A stretch of 64,000 nt of DNA. Source: Cacajao melanocephalus (lineage: Eukaryota; Chordata; Mammalia; Primates; Pitheciidae). The position numbers were made by a program, and so were the translations under genes. Below are positions 1-13,353 of the stretch, piece after piece; position 1 is the first letter of the stretch, and each line of letters opens with the position of its first letter. Where the stretch lies: positions 1 through 64,000 of the forward strand of contig CAUYLG010033235.1 of the NCBI GenBank assembly GCA_963573385.1, given 5' to 3'. Below the pieces are notes generated by a model, which saw only the letters and a program-made list of their open reading frames with translations, was not told the origin of the DNA and did no database searches.

Positions 1-693
1 GATCATTAAAAAATCTGGAGACAACAGATGCTGGAGAGGATGTGGAGAAATAGGAACACTTTCACACTGTTGGTGGGAGTGTAAATTAGTTCAACCATTG
101 CGGAAAGCAGTGTGGCAATTCCGCAAGGACCTAGAAATAGAAATTCCATTTGACCAAGCAATCCCATTACTGGGTATATACCTAGATGATTATACATTTT
201 TCTGTTATAAAGACACATGCACACATATATTCATTGCAGCACTGTTTAAAATAGCAAAGACCTGAAACCAACTCAAATGCCCGTCAGTGATAGACTGGAC
301 AGAGAAAATGTGGCACATACACAAAGTGGAACACTATGCAGCCATAAATGATGAGTTTGTGTCCTTTGTAGGGACATGGATGAACCTGGAAACCATCATT
401 CTCAACAAACTGACACAAGAACAGGAAATCAAACACCGCATGTTCTTACTCATAGGCCAGTGTTGAACAATGAGAACACATGGACACAGGGAGGGGAGCA
501 TCACACACTGGGGTCTGTTGGCGGGGACTAGGGGAGGGACAGCGAGGGATAGGGAGTTGGGGAGGAATAACATGGGGAGAAATGCGAGATATAGGTGATA
601 GGGATGGAGGCAGCAAACCACATTGCCATGTATGCACCTATGCAACAATCCTGCATGTTCTTCACATGTACCCCAGACCTTAAGTGCAATAAA

Positions 694-695
<2 letters not shown>
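1..695 (+). mobile_element. LINE-1 3' end (primate-age), plus orientation
   Basis: The start reads as the last part of L1 ORF2 (…tggagaggatgtggagaaat…, gtggcacatacacaaagtgg). The L1 3'UTR follows (gggaggggagcatcacac) and ends at catgtaccccagaccttaagtgcaataaaa. It is cut by the window edge. The usual A-tail is replaced by a CA/TA microsatellite. Confidence 0.92.

Positions 696-780
<85 letters not shown>
696..780. repeat. (CA)n-(TA)n compound microsatellite
   Basis: About 43 bp of uninterrupted AC dinucleotides, then about 42 bp of TA, at the 3' end of the L1 where its A-tail should be. Confidence 0.98.
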
Positions 781-784
<4 letters not shown>

Positions 785-1734
785 CAGAAAAGAAAAAAAG
801 TGGTAGAGCCACATATTGTTGGTGAATTATTAAGACCCTTTTAAAAAATCATTCATGGCAGAGTTCAAGAGTCATAAAAAAGATTGCATCATCTGACCTA
901 ATACTTTTGGAATTTTTCCTGAACAAATAACAGAAAGAGAATTATATATCTTTTAATATTCTTAGAAACATCTGTAATTGTGGAACATTACTAATAGCAA
1001 CCATCTAATTGTATGCAATTAATTAAGGTATTAAATGTTTATCCTCAGAAAAAATAAATAATTATAATATCATTTTAAATACTTTGTATCAATATTTAAG
1101 CAGGTTTATAATATACCAGTTGCCACAATTGCTAAAATAAAAATCATTTAAATTATTATTTTAAATGATATAAACATGATTTCTATGTTGATATTACTAT
1201 TTTGTTCTACAATAAATGAAAATTATAAAGCCTTCTTGTAAGAAGTGCTGCTCCTAAAACAGACTGTGTCTAAAATTTTCTTTGTGTCTCTCACCTAACA
1301 CAGAATCCCAGAAAATCCCTTCAAGGATGTTTTCAATGGTCTTGAGAAAATTGATGACTTATCACACATGCAATCAGGTCATTCAGAATCATCCTGGCTT
1401 CTAGTGTCTGACAGAGTGTTTAATATTTATTCAAAGGTGAAAAAATAGCACATAATTGTTACATTTTGCAATGAGATTTAATACTTTTATAAAGCTGATG
1501 AAAAATAGAATTCATCTCAACCTTTCATTACAATTGAAAGAGCAGAGGCCTGACATGTATATGCCTCTTGTGAAGTATTAGTGGATTGATTCAAGGTAAT
1601 TCATTGCTTCTGCTCCTCAGAAGCCGGGGTGAAAAGGAAAGATTGAAGTTCATGATGTAAAGTAGTTTCCCAAATTGAGTTCTCGGGAACACTAGTAAGA
1701 ATCAGGATTCTCCTGCATTGTATAATTATACTCT

Positions 1735-1920
1735 AGAGTCAGAACACCTGAAAATCTCATTTCTGCACATTCTAACTCTGTGAAAAGTGAATCTCTCTGA
1801 GCCTCAATTTCTTTATATTTAAAGTAGGCACAATAATACCACTACCTCATAAGTTTGTTTTAAAGTGCTCAGAACAGTTATTGGCATATATACCTGTATA
1901 TTAAATGCTCAATAAATATT
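1735..1920 (+). mobile_element. MIR element
   Basis: Diverged MIR features in order: a gagcctcaatttctttat stretch, accactacctcataag, then gctcagaacag and the end gctcaataaatatt. Confidence 0.75.
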
Positions 1921-2235
1921 AACTCATTATTTCCATAAGATTTTCAGAAGTGTTATTTGATAAAGACTTTTATAGTCAAATAAGTATCATTCATGTCTGG
2001 AGTAAGCAAAATCAATCAAGTTACTTTAGTTAGGACCCATTAGAGTATTTAATATCTGAATATTTGATAGGAATATCTGCAGGAAATTGAATTATGGTAG
2101 CAGGATGTTTTCATATGTATTTGACTCCATATTTCTTAAGTATGGAGCTTTTTGTGGGGATTGTCTTCAGAGGCATATATCCTGGAGAACAATTATGGAA
2201 GGTGACCTAAATTAATAACTTATTGTCAAATGAAT

Positions 2236-2458
2236 ATGCCTGTATTCCCAGCACTTTGAGAGTCCAAGACATGTGAATCACGAGGTCAGGAGTTTGATTC
2301 CAGGCTAACGTGGTGAAACTCTGTCTCTACTAAAAATACAAAAAATAGCTGGGCTTAGTGGCAGGCACCTGTAATCTCAGCTACTCAAGAGGCTGAGGCA
2401 GGATAATTGCTTGAACCCGGGAGGTAGAGGTTGCAGGAGCCAAGATGGTGAGATTTTG
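2236..2458 (+). mobile_element. Alu, 5' and 3' truncated, plus orientation
   Basis: Recognisable Alu text from tgtattcccagcactttg through ctactaaaaatacaaaaa to ttgaacccgggaggtagagg, without the 3' right-monomer end or A-tail. Confidence 0.93.
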
Positions 2459-2691
2459 CTTGGGATTGTATTTAATTTACAAATCAGTCTGGGGAAAGTT
2501 GAAATCTTAACAATACTGCATTTTCCATTCCATTAACACAATACATATCTCCATTTATTTAGATCTTAATTTTTTTTTAGCATTTTTTTTAGGTTTGAGT
2601 GTATAGGTCTTGCATATATATTGTTAAATGTATGCCCAAATATTTTGTTTTTGGTGCTATTGTAATAATACTTTTTATTTTTTAATTTATT

Positions 2692-3062
<371 letters not shown>

Positions 3063-3616
3063 TGAACTTTAGGGTGGTGTTTGTGTAGTTTCTTAGGATT
3101 TTCCATATGCTTGATTGTGTAACCCATTAAAAAAAAACAGACTTTTACTTCTTCCTTTCTAAATTTCATAACTTTAATCACTTTTTCCTATTCATTTCAC
3201 ACTTTTGGACCTCCAGTTCAATGTTCTGTAGAAGTTATGAGAGTAGCTATCTTTGTGTTGTTTCCAAATTTAGAGGGCAAACATTCAGTTTTTATATATT
3301 GTGATGTTATTTGTAGGATTTTTTTGTAGATGACCTTTATTTTCATGAGCAATTAACTTTTCATTTTTAGTTTGCTGAGAATGTTTTTTTTTTTTTTTAA
3401 ATGAGTGTGTTGAATTTTTTTGGATTCTTACCTGGATCTATTGAGAAGATGATATGGTTTTTCTTTTTCAATCTGTCGGTGTGATGATTTATACTTAACA
3501 ATTTTGAAATTGCATGTTCAGAATAAACCCTTGTATTGTCATGATTTATTGTCATTTTTATATATTGCTGGATTTTATTTGCTAATATTTTGTCACAGAT
3601 TTTTGTTCATGTTAAG

Positions 3617-3823
3617 AATTTTTTTTTTTTTTTTTTGAGACAGTTTCGCTTCTGTTGCCCAGGCTGGAGTGCAGTGGCAAGATCTCAGCTCACTGCACCT
3701 CCCAGGTTCAAATGATTCTGATTCTTCTGCTTCAGTCTCCTGAGTAGTTGTGATTACAGGTGCCCATCACCACACCTGCTAAATTTTTTTTTGTATTTTT
3801 TTTAATAGAGATAGGGTTTCACC
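3617..3823 (-). mobile_element. Alu, 5' truncated, minus orientation
   Basis: Poly-T, then gagacagtttcgcttctgtt through atagagatagggtttcacc, where the element stops. The flanks share ttttgttcat, suggesting a truncated insertion with its duplication. Confidence 0.93.
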
Positions 3824-4589
3824 GAATTTTGTTCATACCTTTGTTCATGAAGAATATTGGTTTGTAGTATTCTTCTCTTGTGTTGCTTTGACTAATGTCC
3901 ATGTTATGCTGGTCTCATTACATAAGCTGGATCATGTTCCCTCTTTTGTGACTATATGAAAACCTGTGAGTAAAACTGGTATTATTTGTTGCTCAAACAA
4001 ATTACTCATATAACTATCTGGGCCTGTTGCTTTCTTTTTGAGAAAGCTTTTAATTATGAATTCAGTGTCCTTTTTAGTTATTCAGATTTTCTGTTTCATT
4101 TTGTGGCAGTTTTGGTTTAAGGCATTTTTTTCCATTTCATCTAAGTTGTCACATTATTGGCATACTTTTCTTTAGGTTATTTCCTATTATCCTTTAATGT
4201 CTGTAGAATTTTTAGTGATGCTGCAGTGTCACTCCTGATATTAATAATTTGTGTTTTGCCATTTTTTGTTCTTTATCAATCATGATAAGAGTTTTCCAAT
4301 TTTGCTAATTTTTTCAATGAACATATTTTTATTGACTTTTCTCTATTGTTTACAAATTTTGTGTTTTATTCACTTTATTCTTATACTTATTTCCCTCTTT
4401 TTGCATACTTTGCATTCCATTTTCTTTTTTGTCAATCATCCTAAAATATAAGCTGTATCATTGATTTTTAAGTAATTCTTCTTTTCCAGTATCAGTGTTC
4501 TGAGCTATGAATTTTCCTCATAGGATTATTTTAACTAAATCCAACAAATGTTGAAATGTTGAGTTTTTATTATCATTAAGTTCAATGTT

Positions 4590-4882
<293 letters not shown>

Positions 4883-5159
4883 AATATTTTCTAATTTCTC
4901 TTTTCACTTCTTTTTGACCTAAGGGTTGTTTAGACATCTGTTACTTAATTTACACACATTTGGAATTTTCCAGATCATTTTACTACATTATAGATGAAAA
5001 CTCATTTGAATTTTTGAGTTGGCTCTATGTTCACTCTTTATAAAGTTATTTGTAATATTTCATATTGTCATTTAAGTTTAGGTAATGTAAAAAATTAGAA
5101 CTGAAGACAAAAATCTAGGAGCAGGTGTCTCCAACTTAGAACTACCTGAGAGAACTATA

Positions 5160-5350
5160 TTATAGAGTGGAAAAACACAGGTTTTGGTTCTAGAAAGACC
5201 TGGGTTCAAGTTCTGGGTTCAGTGCTGGCTGTGTATATGAACTGGTACAAGCCTTCCTTTTCTTATCCTTAAGGTACAACTTTCCAGGGTATCTGTGAAA
5301 ACCGAGGGAATGGATAATGAGAGCTTTGCCAAAGTGCTGCATACTTGATT
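5160..5350 (+). mobile_element. MIR element
   Basis: Core text aagacctgggttcaagttct and the following ggctgtgtatatgaactgg match the MIR core. Diverged; edges approximate. Confidence 0.7.
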
Positions 5351-8170
5351 CTAATTTCTAATCTCATTTAATTTTGATGTGACCAAAGAACATATTTTGC
5401 ATGATTTTGTTCTTTTTAAGCTGATTGGTACTTAAAAGTATTTGCAGACTGCCTAACTTGGTAAATATTTGATATGCATCTGAAAAAGACATGTCTTTTA
5501 TAGTTTTTGAGTGTGATGTCCAGTAAATGTCAACTAACACAATTGGTCTCAGAGTTGTTCATGTCTTCAATATCCTTACTGAATTTTCCAATATACTTTG
5601 TTATTCGGTTATTGAAAGAGAGAATGGTGTTGAAATCTTTACATATAATATGGATTTTTCCAGTTCTTTCTTCAGTTCGGCCAGCATTTATTTCATGTAT
5701 TTTGGAACTGTGATATTTAGTACAGTCTTATTTAGGGTTGATATGTATTTTTGATGAATTGACTCTTAAATTGTGAAGTCTGGTTTTTTTTTTTTCTGCT
5801 AATACTCTGTGTCTAATATGAATGTAGCCATTCCAGCTTTCTTATAATTACTATATGTTTTTTCCATTTTTTAATATTACCTATCGGTGTCTTTATACTT
5901 TTATGATTATATTTTATATTTAATACATATCACGTATTTACAGCATATTATTGGGTGTTGGATCCAGTCTGATAATTTCTGCCTTTTAACTTGAATGTTT
6001 AATCCATTTTTCTTTGACATAATTATTATTACTGCCTTTAAGTTTACCATCTTGCTATTTGTCTACCTGTTTATCTGTTCTTTATCTCCTTTAGATTAAA
6101 TGGTATTTTCATTGTATTTTATTTTATCACCTTTTTTGGACTTTTGGCTCTTCCTCTTTGTTTTGGGCTTGTTTGATTTTGTTTCCTCTGGAATTTAAAA
6201 TATTTTTCTTAAACTTATCAGTTTATTTTGATTTAATCACTTTACATATTTTATAAGAAACTTATAGCATATTTCCATTTCTTTCCTCCCATCCTTTGTG
6301 TTGTGTTATAATACATTTTGGTTTTGCATGAATTACAGTGTGCCATAATATATTGTGACAGTTTGGCTTTAAATAAATATCTTCTAAGAAGTTAAGAACT
6401 GATACATTTTAAAAAATTTATTTGCTTAACTTTTATTTCTGATACTATCCGTTCTTGGTAACATTTTAATCTGAAGAACTATTTAATGTTTCTGGTGATG
6501 TACATCTGCTAGTGACAAATTCTCTCAGTTTTGTTTCAATCTGAAAATGTCTTATTTCATTTTAATTTTTATATTTCAAAACATTACTAAGAAAGTTTTC
6601 AAATATATGAAAGATTTTGAGAAATTACACAGTGAGCAGTCATACACCCTACCTGGTTTTGACCATTAACATTTTGTTATCTTTGCTTTGTCACATATCT
6701 GTTCATTCTTCTGCCAGTATATCAATCCATCTTGTTTCCTGACACATTACAAAGTAGATGCTGATATCAGTAAACATTTAAGCTCCTTATCATTATCAAT
6801 ATTTTAATATTTATTTGTAGTTTTCTTTTTTGGGTAAAATTTGCGTACAGTAACAAATTACATAATTCAAGTGTACCATTCGATAATGAGAAATGCATAT
6901 ACGTGCATTACCTAATATTCTATTAAAATATAGACTATTGCCATCACCAGAGAATAACATTCTTCCCCTTATAAGTCAATTCCTTCTACCCCTACCTTCC
7001 CCACCTCCCCTAGTAATACAACTGTTTTTATTTCCTTTTTAGAATAGATTATTGTTTTATATTCTAGAACTTCATGGATCCATACAGAATGCACTATTGT
7101 GTAAGTGTAATTTCACTCAGCAAATGTTCTTGATATTCATCCATGCTGTTGTGTGTAACAGGCATTTTTTGTTTGCCGTGGAGTGGTTTTGTTTTGTTTT
7201 TATTTTTGTTTTGTTTAAGAATGCAGAATGATGTGTTTATTCAGTCTTTGGGTGGTAAACATTTGGGTTGTCATCAGTTTTGGGATCTTTTGAATAAAGC
7301 TTCTGTGAACATTCTTATCCAAGTTTCTTAGTGGACTTCTGTTTTCACTTCTCTGAGATGAATACCTGAGTGGACTTAGTGACGTAGTTTTATTAGAAAC
7401 TGCTAGACTTTTTTTTTTTTCCCAAGTAGCTATATCATTCTATATTCCACTGTCAGCATATTCACATCTTAAGGATTTAGTGTTGTCAGCCTTCTTTGTT
7501 TTGGCACTTATGGTGAATATACGGTGGTATCTTATTGTAGTTTAATTCTCTATTTCACTGATGTCACAAAATACTGAGCACTTACTTCTTCATGTGCTTA
7601 TTGGCCATCTGTATGTCTTTTTTGATGTGACTGTTCAAACATTTTGTTCATTTTATAAATAGTTTGTATTTTATTATTGAACATTAGCAGTTCTTCATCT
7701 GTCCTGGATACCAGTCCTTTGTCAGACACAAGTTTGGCAAATACTTTTTCCCAGTCTGTCGCATGACAGTTTGTTTTTTAGTGGTGTATTTTAATGAGCG
7801 GAGGTTCTCATTTTTTATGAGATGTAATTTATTAACTTTTTCTTTAATGATTATTAATTTCTGTATCCTAAGAAAGCTTTGAATACCCAGAGTCATGAAG
7901 GCTCACCTTTGTTTAGGCGTATAATCCCTTTTGTCTTTTTTTCATGAATTGTATGTAGTAGAAATTGAAGGTCAGTTTCCCTTTCATACTGATATCCAGT
8001 TGTTCCAGCACCATTCACTGGAAAGATTTTTATTTTCTCATTATGTTTCTCTGGTGCCTTTGTCAGTATTTTCACAGGATATGTTGAAAGTTTATTTCTT
8101 TTCTCTTTCAGCGCTTTACGGTATTCCATTGCCTCCTAGCTAATATTATTTATAATGCAAATGGGGCAGT

Positions 8171-8190
8171 TTTGTTGTTGTTGTTGTTGT
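8171..8190. repeat. (TTG)n short tract
   Basis: Six TTG/GTT units in tttgttgttgttgttgttgt. Confidence 0.9.
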
Positions 8191-8292
8191 TTATTTTTGT
8201 GCCCTTTATGTATTTGTTATATGTTTGGCAGATTTTATGATCATCTCTTCTTCACTGATTTGAACAATCAAATTATGATAGCCTGTGGTGTA

Positions 8293-8294
<2 letters not shown>

Positions 8295-8323
<29 letters not shown>
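8295..8323. repeat. (GT)n microsatellite
   Basis: About 14 uninterrupted GT units inside old L1 sequence. Confidence 0.95.
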
Positions 8324-8325
<2 letters not shown>

Positions 8326-9665
8326 CTTAGAGTTTATTAAACTTCTCATTTCTATGTGTTTATATTTTTCCTTTAATTTGAACAATTTTCAGTCATTCTC
8401 TCTTCAGATATGTCTGGCATCCCGCCTCACTCTTTCTCTTCTTTTAGTACTCCAATTAAAATTAGGATAGACCACTTCTGTCCAATTAGTAGTGCCCCAC
8501 AGGTCTCTGAACTTCTTGTTATTTTTATTTCTTCCTTTTTCCATCCTTTTCCCCACTCTGTGTGTAGTTTCCGATGTACAGTGGCCATTTTCTTTGTGAT
8601 GTCTAATCTATAGCGTTTTCTTTATTTCAGAGTTGTGTTTTTCAGCTTTTGAATTTCCATATCTTCATTAGAAGGTCCCTATTGATATTTTCTATTAGCT
8701 GTTCACAGTGTTCATGGTTTTAAAAAAATTGAACTAATACATTTAGAATACTCATTTTTAAGTATTGAATATTAAATAAATGATAATTCCACCATTTTTG
8801 TCAAGTTTTGTTCTGTTTTGATTAGCTGTCTATTTATTAGCTAATATGGATCTTGTTTAACTAGCTTTTTAAAAATCATATGCTGGATATTACGGATGTT
8901 ACAATATTGAGTTCTGAATTTTGTAAGAGTGTTAAATTTTGTTCTAGTAGGAAATTAATTTACTTGCGTAACTGCTTGCTTTTTAAAAAGCATCTTATCT
9001 TTGTTAAAAGTAGGTCTAAAATAGCCTTTTCTGTAGGATTAGATTGGACCTACTTCTAAAGCATGTCATACCTGAAGTCTCTAATTAATATTGGGGAGTT
9101 AAACAATTCTCTTCACTCTGAGTGGGCTATACTCAACTGTCTCCCAGCCCTTCATGTTCTCCGCAAGTTGTTCTGTTCCCAGCTATTCTTTGCCTAACCT
9201 TTAAAAGTATTCCCCTAAATGTGTGTAGCTTTGTATTTGGCCAAAGATTCAAGGTAATCCTGTGCAGATTTCTAGAGTTCCATGTCTATATAGCTCTCTT
9301 CTCTATAAATGCAGTTTGATTCAACAGCAGTCTTGAACTCCAATTTCTGTCTTCTTAGCTCAGTCTGACCATTTCTTTTTTTGGCTCTCCTCTTTTTGTG
9401 CCACAGTTTAAAAGGTGCCTTTAGTCAAAAAGCCAGAGTGATCAGAGGGTTTACCATTTTTTGTCTTTTTCTCTCACAGATCACATTCCTGTGTTACCAG
9501 TTGTCCAACATTTTACAAATTTTTTTTAGGTATGGAAGGAGAGCTAGTCCGGTATTAGTTACTCCCCTAAGAAGAGAAGCTGAAGTCCAAAATGTACAAG
9601 TTTTAACACACTATAGTAGCCAAATCAATAATATCTGGTAGTCAATTTAGTCATAGGTCTCTGAT

Positions 9666-9738
9666 TTTTTTTTTTTTTTGGAAAAAGAAAAAGAGAGAAA
9701 AGAAGAAAGAAAGAGTGAAAGAAAGAAGAAAAAAGAAT
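9666..9738. repeat. Poly-T followed by GA-rich low-complexity tract
   Basis: A run of 15 T, then about 55 bp almost purely of A and G (gaaagaaagaagaaaaaaga). No Alu body is attached. Confidence 0.85.
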
Positions 9739-11545
9739 AGGTCTCTGTTTTATCATAATTTTAATAAAGCATTCTCTTTGTTTACAACTCAGTAAAATGG
9801 TCATTACCACAGTTCCAAAAATTATCAATCAGTCCCAACAATGTAACACAGAGTAGCCATGGGTTCTGTGGCAGGGAACACTTGGAAGTGCAAGCAGTTG
9901 GCATTTAGTTGGGACATAAAATGGATAGCAAGACTCCAACTGCAATAGTAAAGATGATGGAAATAACTCAGATTTCCGAGGAGAAACATTATTGTAGAGC
10001 AAAAACTCAAAACAGAAAATGCCAAGAACTAAGGTGTTGACCTGTTTTAACCAAGGGTGGTTACCTGGAAATTTGGGCTTTGAAGCCAGTTATTTACATC
10101 AAACTACAAAAAAGCTGGAGGAAATTCTGACTCAAGGAGTAACAACAAGCAAGTAGCTAAATTTGGCTACATCCTGAATCAGATTATTAGTAAAATCAAT
10201 GAGAGAAGGAGTTTAGGAGTCCAATTTGGTCATATTGCATCATGCCTTTCTGATTAGAAATTATTTAGTCTGGGATTGCATCAGAGTGAAATCTTTATGT
10301 TAAAACACCTGAAGGTCTAGCTACGCAGTCAGCAAATGTAGTCTGAGGGTCACTCTTTCCCTGTAAGCCAGCACTGCTTTACATGAAAGCCTTGTAGAGA
10401 ACTTCTGGCATGTGACTTAAGCTATTTAGAAAATCCAGCTTGGTAGATGATTTATTTTAAGAGTTCAATTCATTAAGTAGCATTACTAACTCCTTTTTAT
10501 CAAGATAGCTCTATAAAATACAATCTGTAAATATGACACATGTGATTGTATGACACAAAACAGAATTAAAATGCCCCATTAGAAATAAAATGGACAGAAG
10601 TGAAACAAATGGGGCAGAGGGAAATTTATGAGGGTAATTGATCTCTTGGTCATTAAACAAGCTCTCTATTGGCATTTTTAAAAAATCCATTTCAGGTAAG
10701 TGCAGCCAACGACAACCTCCACCCCCACTGCAAAATATTCATCCAGAGAGAGCCAAAACAACTGAGCAAATTAGGAAAATAACAGTGGAAATTACCCTAT
10801 TGTACTGTTAACATAACATACTCAGAAATACTAAGAGCAAAGTTATTTTAATGCCAGCTACTCAAATAGATCTTAGTAAATTTTCAGCAACTGCACTGAC
10901 ATAGCTTCTGGAATTTATGATGGAGTTTTCTTATTTTAAGGCACCATTATTCATCGAATGAGTACAAGAGTACCTGATAATAATTTTACTCTGCTAAGTC
11001 ACAGGCTACACCTGTGGCAAGATTAATATTCCCAGTTTAGGATAATAAAATCAAAACCCTATGATTTGCCCTTTAATAAGAGAACTTCAGGCTCAGCTCT
11101 AGGCTGCTTACCATTTTCTGCTTTGAATAGATACCTTTTTAAAAACTGATTTTCTGGATGCGAGGGTGACCTGGCTGCAACATCTGTCACCCCATTGATC
11201 GGTGTCCCCTTCCTCCCTCACTGTTCCATGTGACTCCTTCCTGAAGCTGCATGCTCAGTGAAAGAGGACGACCATCCCCAATAGAGGGAGACTGGTCTTT
11301 GATCAAGAGTATACAAGTAGCTGTGCTCCCCTGCTAGAACCTCCAAACAAGCTCTCAAGGTTCATAAAATTGATTTTATTTCCACTGTTGTATGATCAAT
11401 CATTGAGCTTCATCGTGGTGGTGGTCAAAGATCCCTGCACTTTGGAGTCAGGGAGCCTCTTTAGCAATCCCAGCTTTGAATGAGATTCTTCTAAGCTGTG
11501 TCTCAGCAAATATTTAACATCTGCAATGTTCTAGGTGCTTACAGA

Positions 11546-11795
11546 AGCCTTCCCTCACCACCTTATGCAATATACCCCCCTGGCTCCAGTCCCACCTTTC
11601 AATCACCTCTGTCACATTAGCATGGTTTATTTCCCTTATGGCACTGACCACTATTTAACCAGCTGATTTATTTCTTTATATATTTACTTCCCTGAATTAA
11701 AATATTAGACACAAAATGGGAGAGACACTTTCTGTCTTATTTGCCATTCCCCAAAAGCTTCTGGCAAATGGTAGATATCAATAAATAATAATCAG
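11546..11795 (+). mobile_element. L2 LINE 3' fragment
   Basis: Diverged L2 text: ccttccctcaccaccttatg, tttatttcccttatggcact, tgtcttatttgccattcccc and the end gatatcaataaataa. Confidence 0.78.
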
Positions 11796-13203
11796 ATTGA
11801 CTGATACATAATTTAAGCCCCTCCTGCTTCAGATCCAGTAAATATACTGTTCCTCCTTCAAACACTTAGACTTCATTATCAAAAGCTAACAAAGCAGCTA
11901 AATAAAAGGGCTGAAACATAATTTAGTAATAGGCTCTTCTAAATAGCCCAGAAGTGTAAAGTGTTATATCTGGAAATGTTCATTGAAACACTAGGTGTTC
12001 TAGGGATATGGTGGATGAAAAAGACATAATCTCTACCTGAAAGACTGTAAAGGTATAGTTAATGGGGAATGAGAGGGTGTGAAGAAGCTGGCCTGTAGAC
12101 AAATATCAGTAATGCTGTAATAGAATGACAAACAAAGGGAAGAGTAAGAATTTCTACAAGGCAGAGCCAGGTTGCAATAAGAGTTTTATTCTACAAAAGC
12201 TTATACAAAATAATGATATTTGAGCATGGACTTTGAAAGTAGAAAGAGAAAGAACTTTCAGCCAAAAGTCACAGCATGAGAAAAAGGCAGGACATTAAAT
12301 CTTTCTGATTTTTTTTATGAAGATGCAATGGTAAATGAGAAAGGAAGGAAGGTGGTTAGTAACTTGGTGTGACAGACCTTGATTATAGGACTAATGAGTT
12401 AATATCTGCTGTTTAAGTAATTGGGAATTACCTCACTCTGTTTCTGATACTTCCAGAGAAACTACAAAGGTGCCTATATTGTATAAAATAAGTAGGTAAT
12501 GCAGAAATCTTTGCATAACCAGATATTGCATGCTCATCTCTAGAGTATGTACTGAAGAACTGTGAACATAGGAGATAACTTCTAGAACCAGGCATATTCA
12601 GCATTTGGTGGATGTCCTCTGCTTCGACACAGTGAAAATAATGTTTTTGAGGCTTATTTCCAAGTAGAAAGGAAAGATAATTAAATTCCTTTCATACTAC
12701 ACTAGACAAGGGAATTAAACTAAAACTAATGGAAAAATATTAAGATTTTTACTCAAATCAGCTGCATGAACAATTAAAATTTTACTAATACTGTCCAATA
12801 CCGTGGATTTCTTCAGGTAGCAATGAGAACTCCATCCCAAAATATGGACAGAGGATGAAATGATAATTTTCAAAAATATTTTAAAGGAGATTTAGGTATC
12901 AAATTGTGACTTGAATTGGGTGACCTTCTAAGCCCTACCTGATGTTACAATTCTGTTTTAATTTATATATTACCAAAAACTATTCAAATAAAAAACACCT
13001 CCGCCAGGTGCTGGAAACAAAAAGATAAATATGACATAGTCTAAGTATTTTAAAATAGTACTAAACTCTACAATGTTATCTCTGATTGTTCATACATAGG
13101 CAGGTGCATAGCTAAGGTGCTTGGCTTATCCAGCTACTTGCCAGGATGATGGGTCACTGTGATCACCACACAGAAATCAATTCCTTCTTTGTTTTCATTC
13201 CAG

Positions 13204-13353
13204 TGCCAGCTCCAAGATACACAGTAGAACTGGCTTGTGGTTTTGGAGCTACAGTCCTGCTAGTGGTGATTCTCATTGTTGTCTACCATGTTTACTGGCT
13301 AGAGATGGTCCTATTTTACCGGGCTCATTTTGGAACAGATGAAACCATTTTAG
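13204..13353 (+). CDS. IL1RAP: IL1RAP exon encoding the transmembrane segment
   Basis: IL-1 receptor accessory protein is the shared signalling co-receptor for IL-1, IL-33 and IL-36 receptors at the plasma membrane. The exon follows a pyrimidine-rich acceptor (…ttttcattccag) and ends at a strong donor (TTAG|gtaagta). It is 150 bp, phase 1 at both ends, and encodes 50 residues: a short juxtamembrane stretch (VPAPRYTVELACG), a hydrophobic helix (VLLVVILIVVYHVYWLEMVLF) and the start of the cytoplasmic linker (YRAHFGTDETIL). By phase counting back from the 570-residue form it covers residues 351-400, with the helix near 368-388. The first codon is split G|TG, so its first base comes from the upstream exon, which lies outside the window. 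Known soluble forms of this protein lack this segment. The family match is from recall of the protein, not an alignment. Confidence 0.97.

Noticed and set aside
334..812. Minus and plus ORFs across the CA/TA tract
   Set aside because: Dinucleotide repeat and L1 3'UTR translate to Cys-Val, Thr-His and Tyr-Ile runs. No gene.
13146..13203. ORF start before the transmembrane exon
   Set aside because: The polypyrimidine tract and AG at 13201-13203 show it is intron. The Val codon is completed by the upstream exon.
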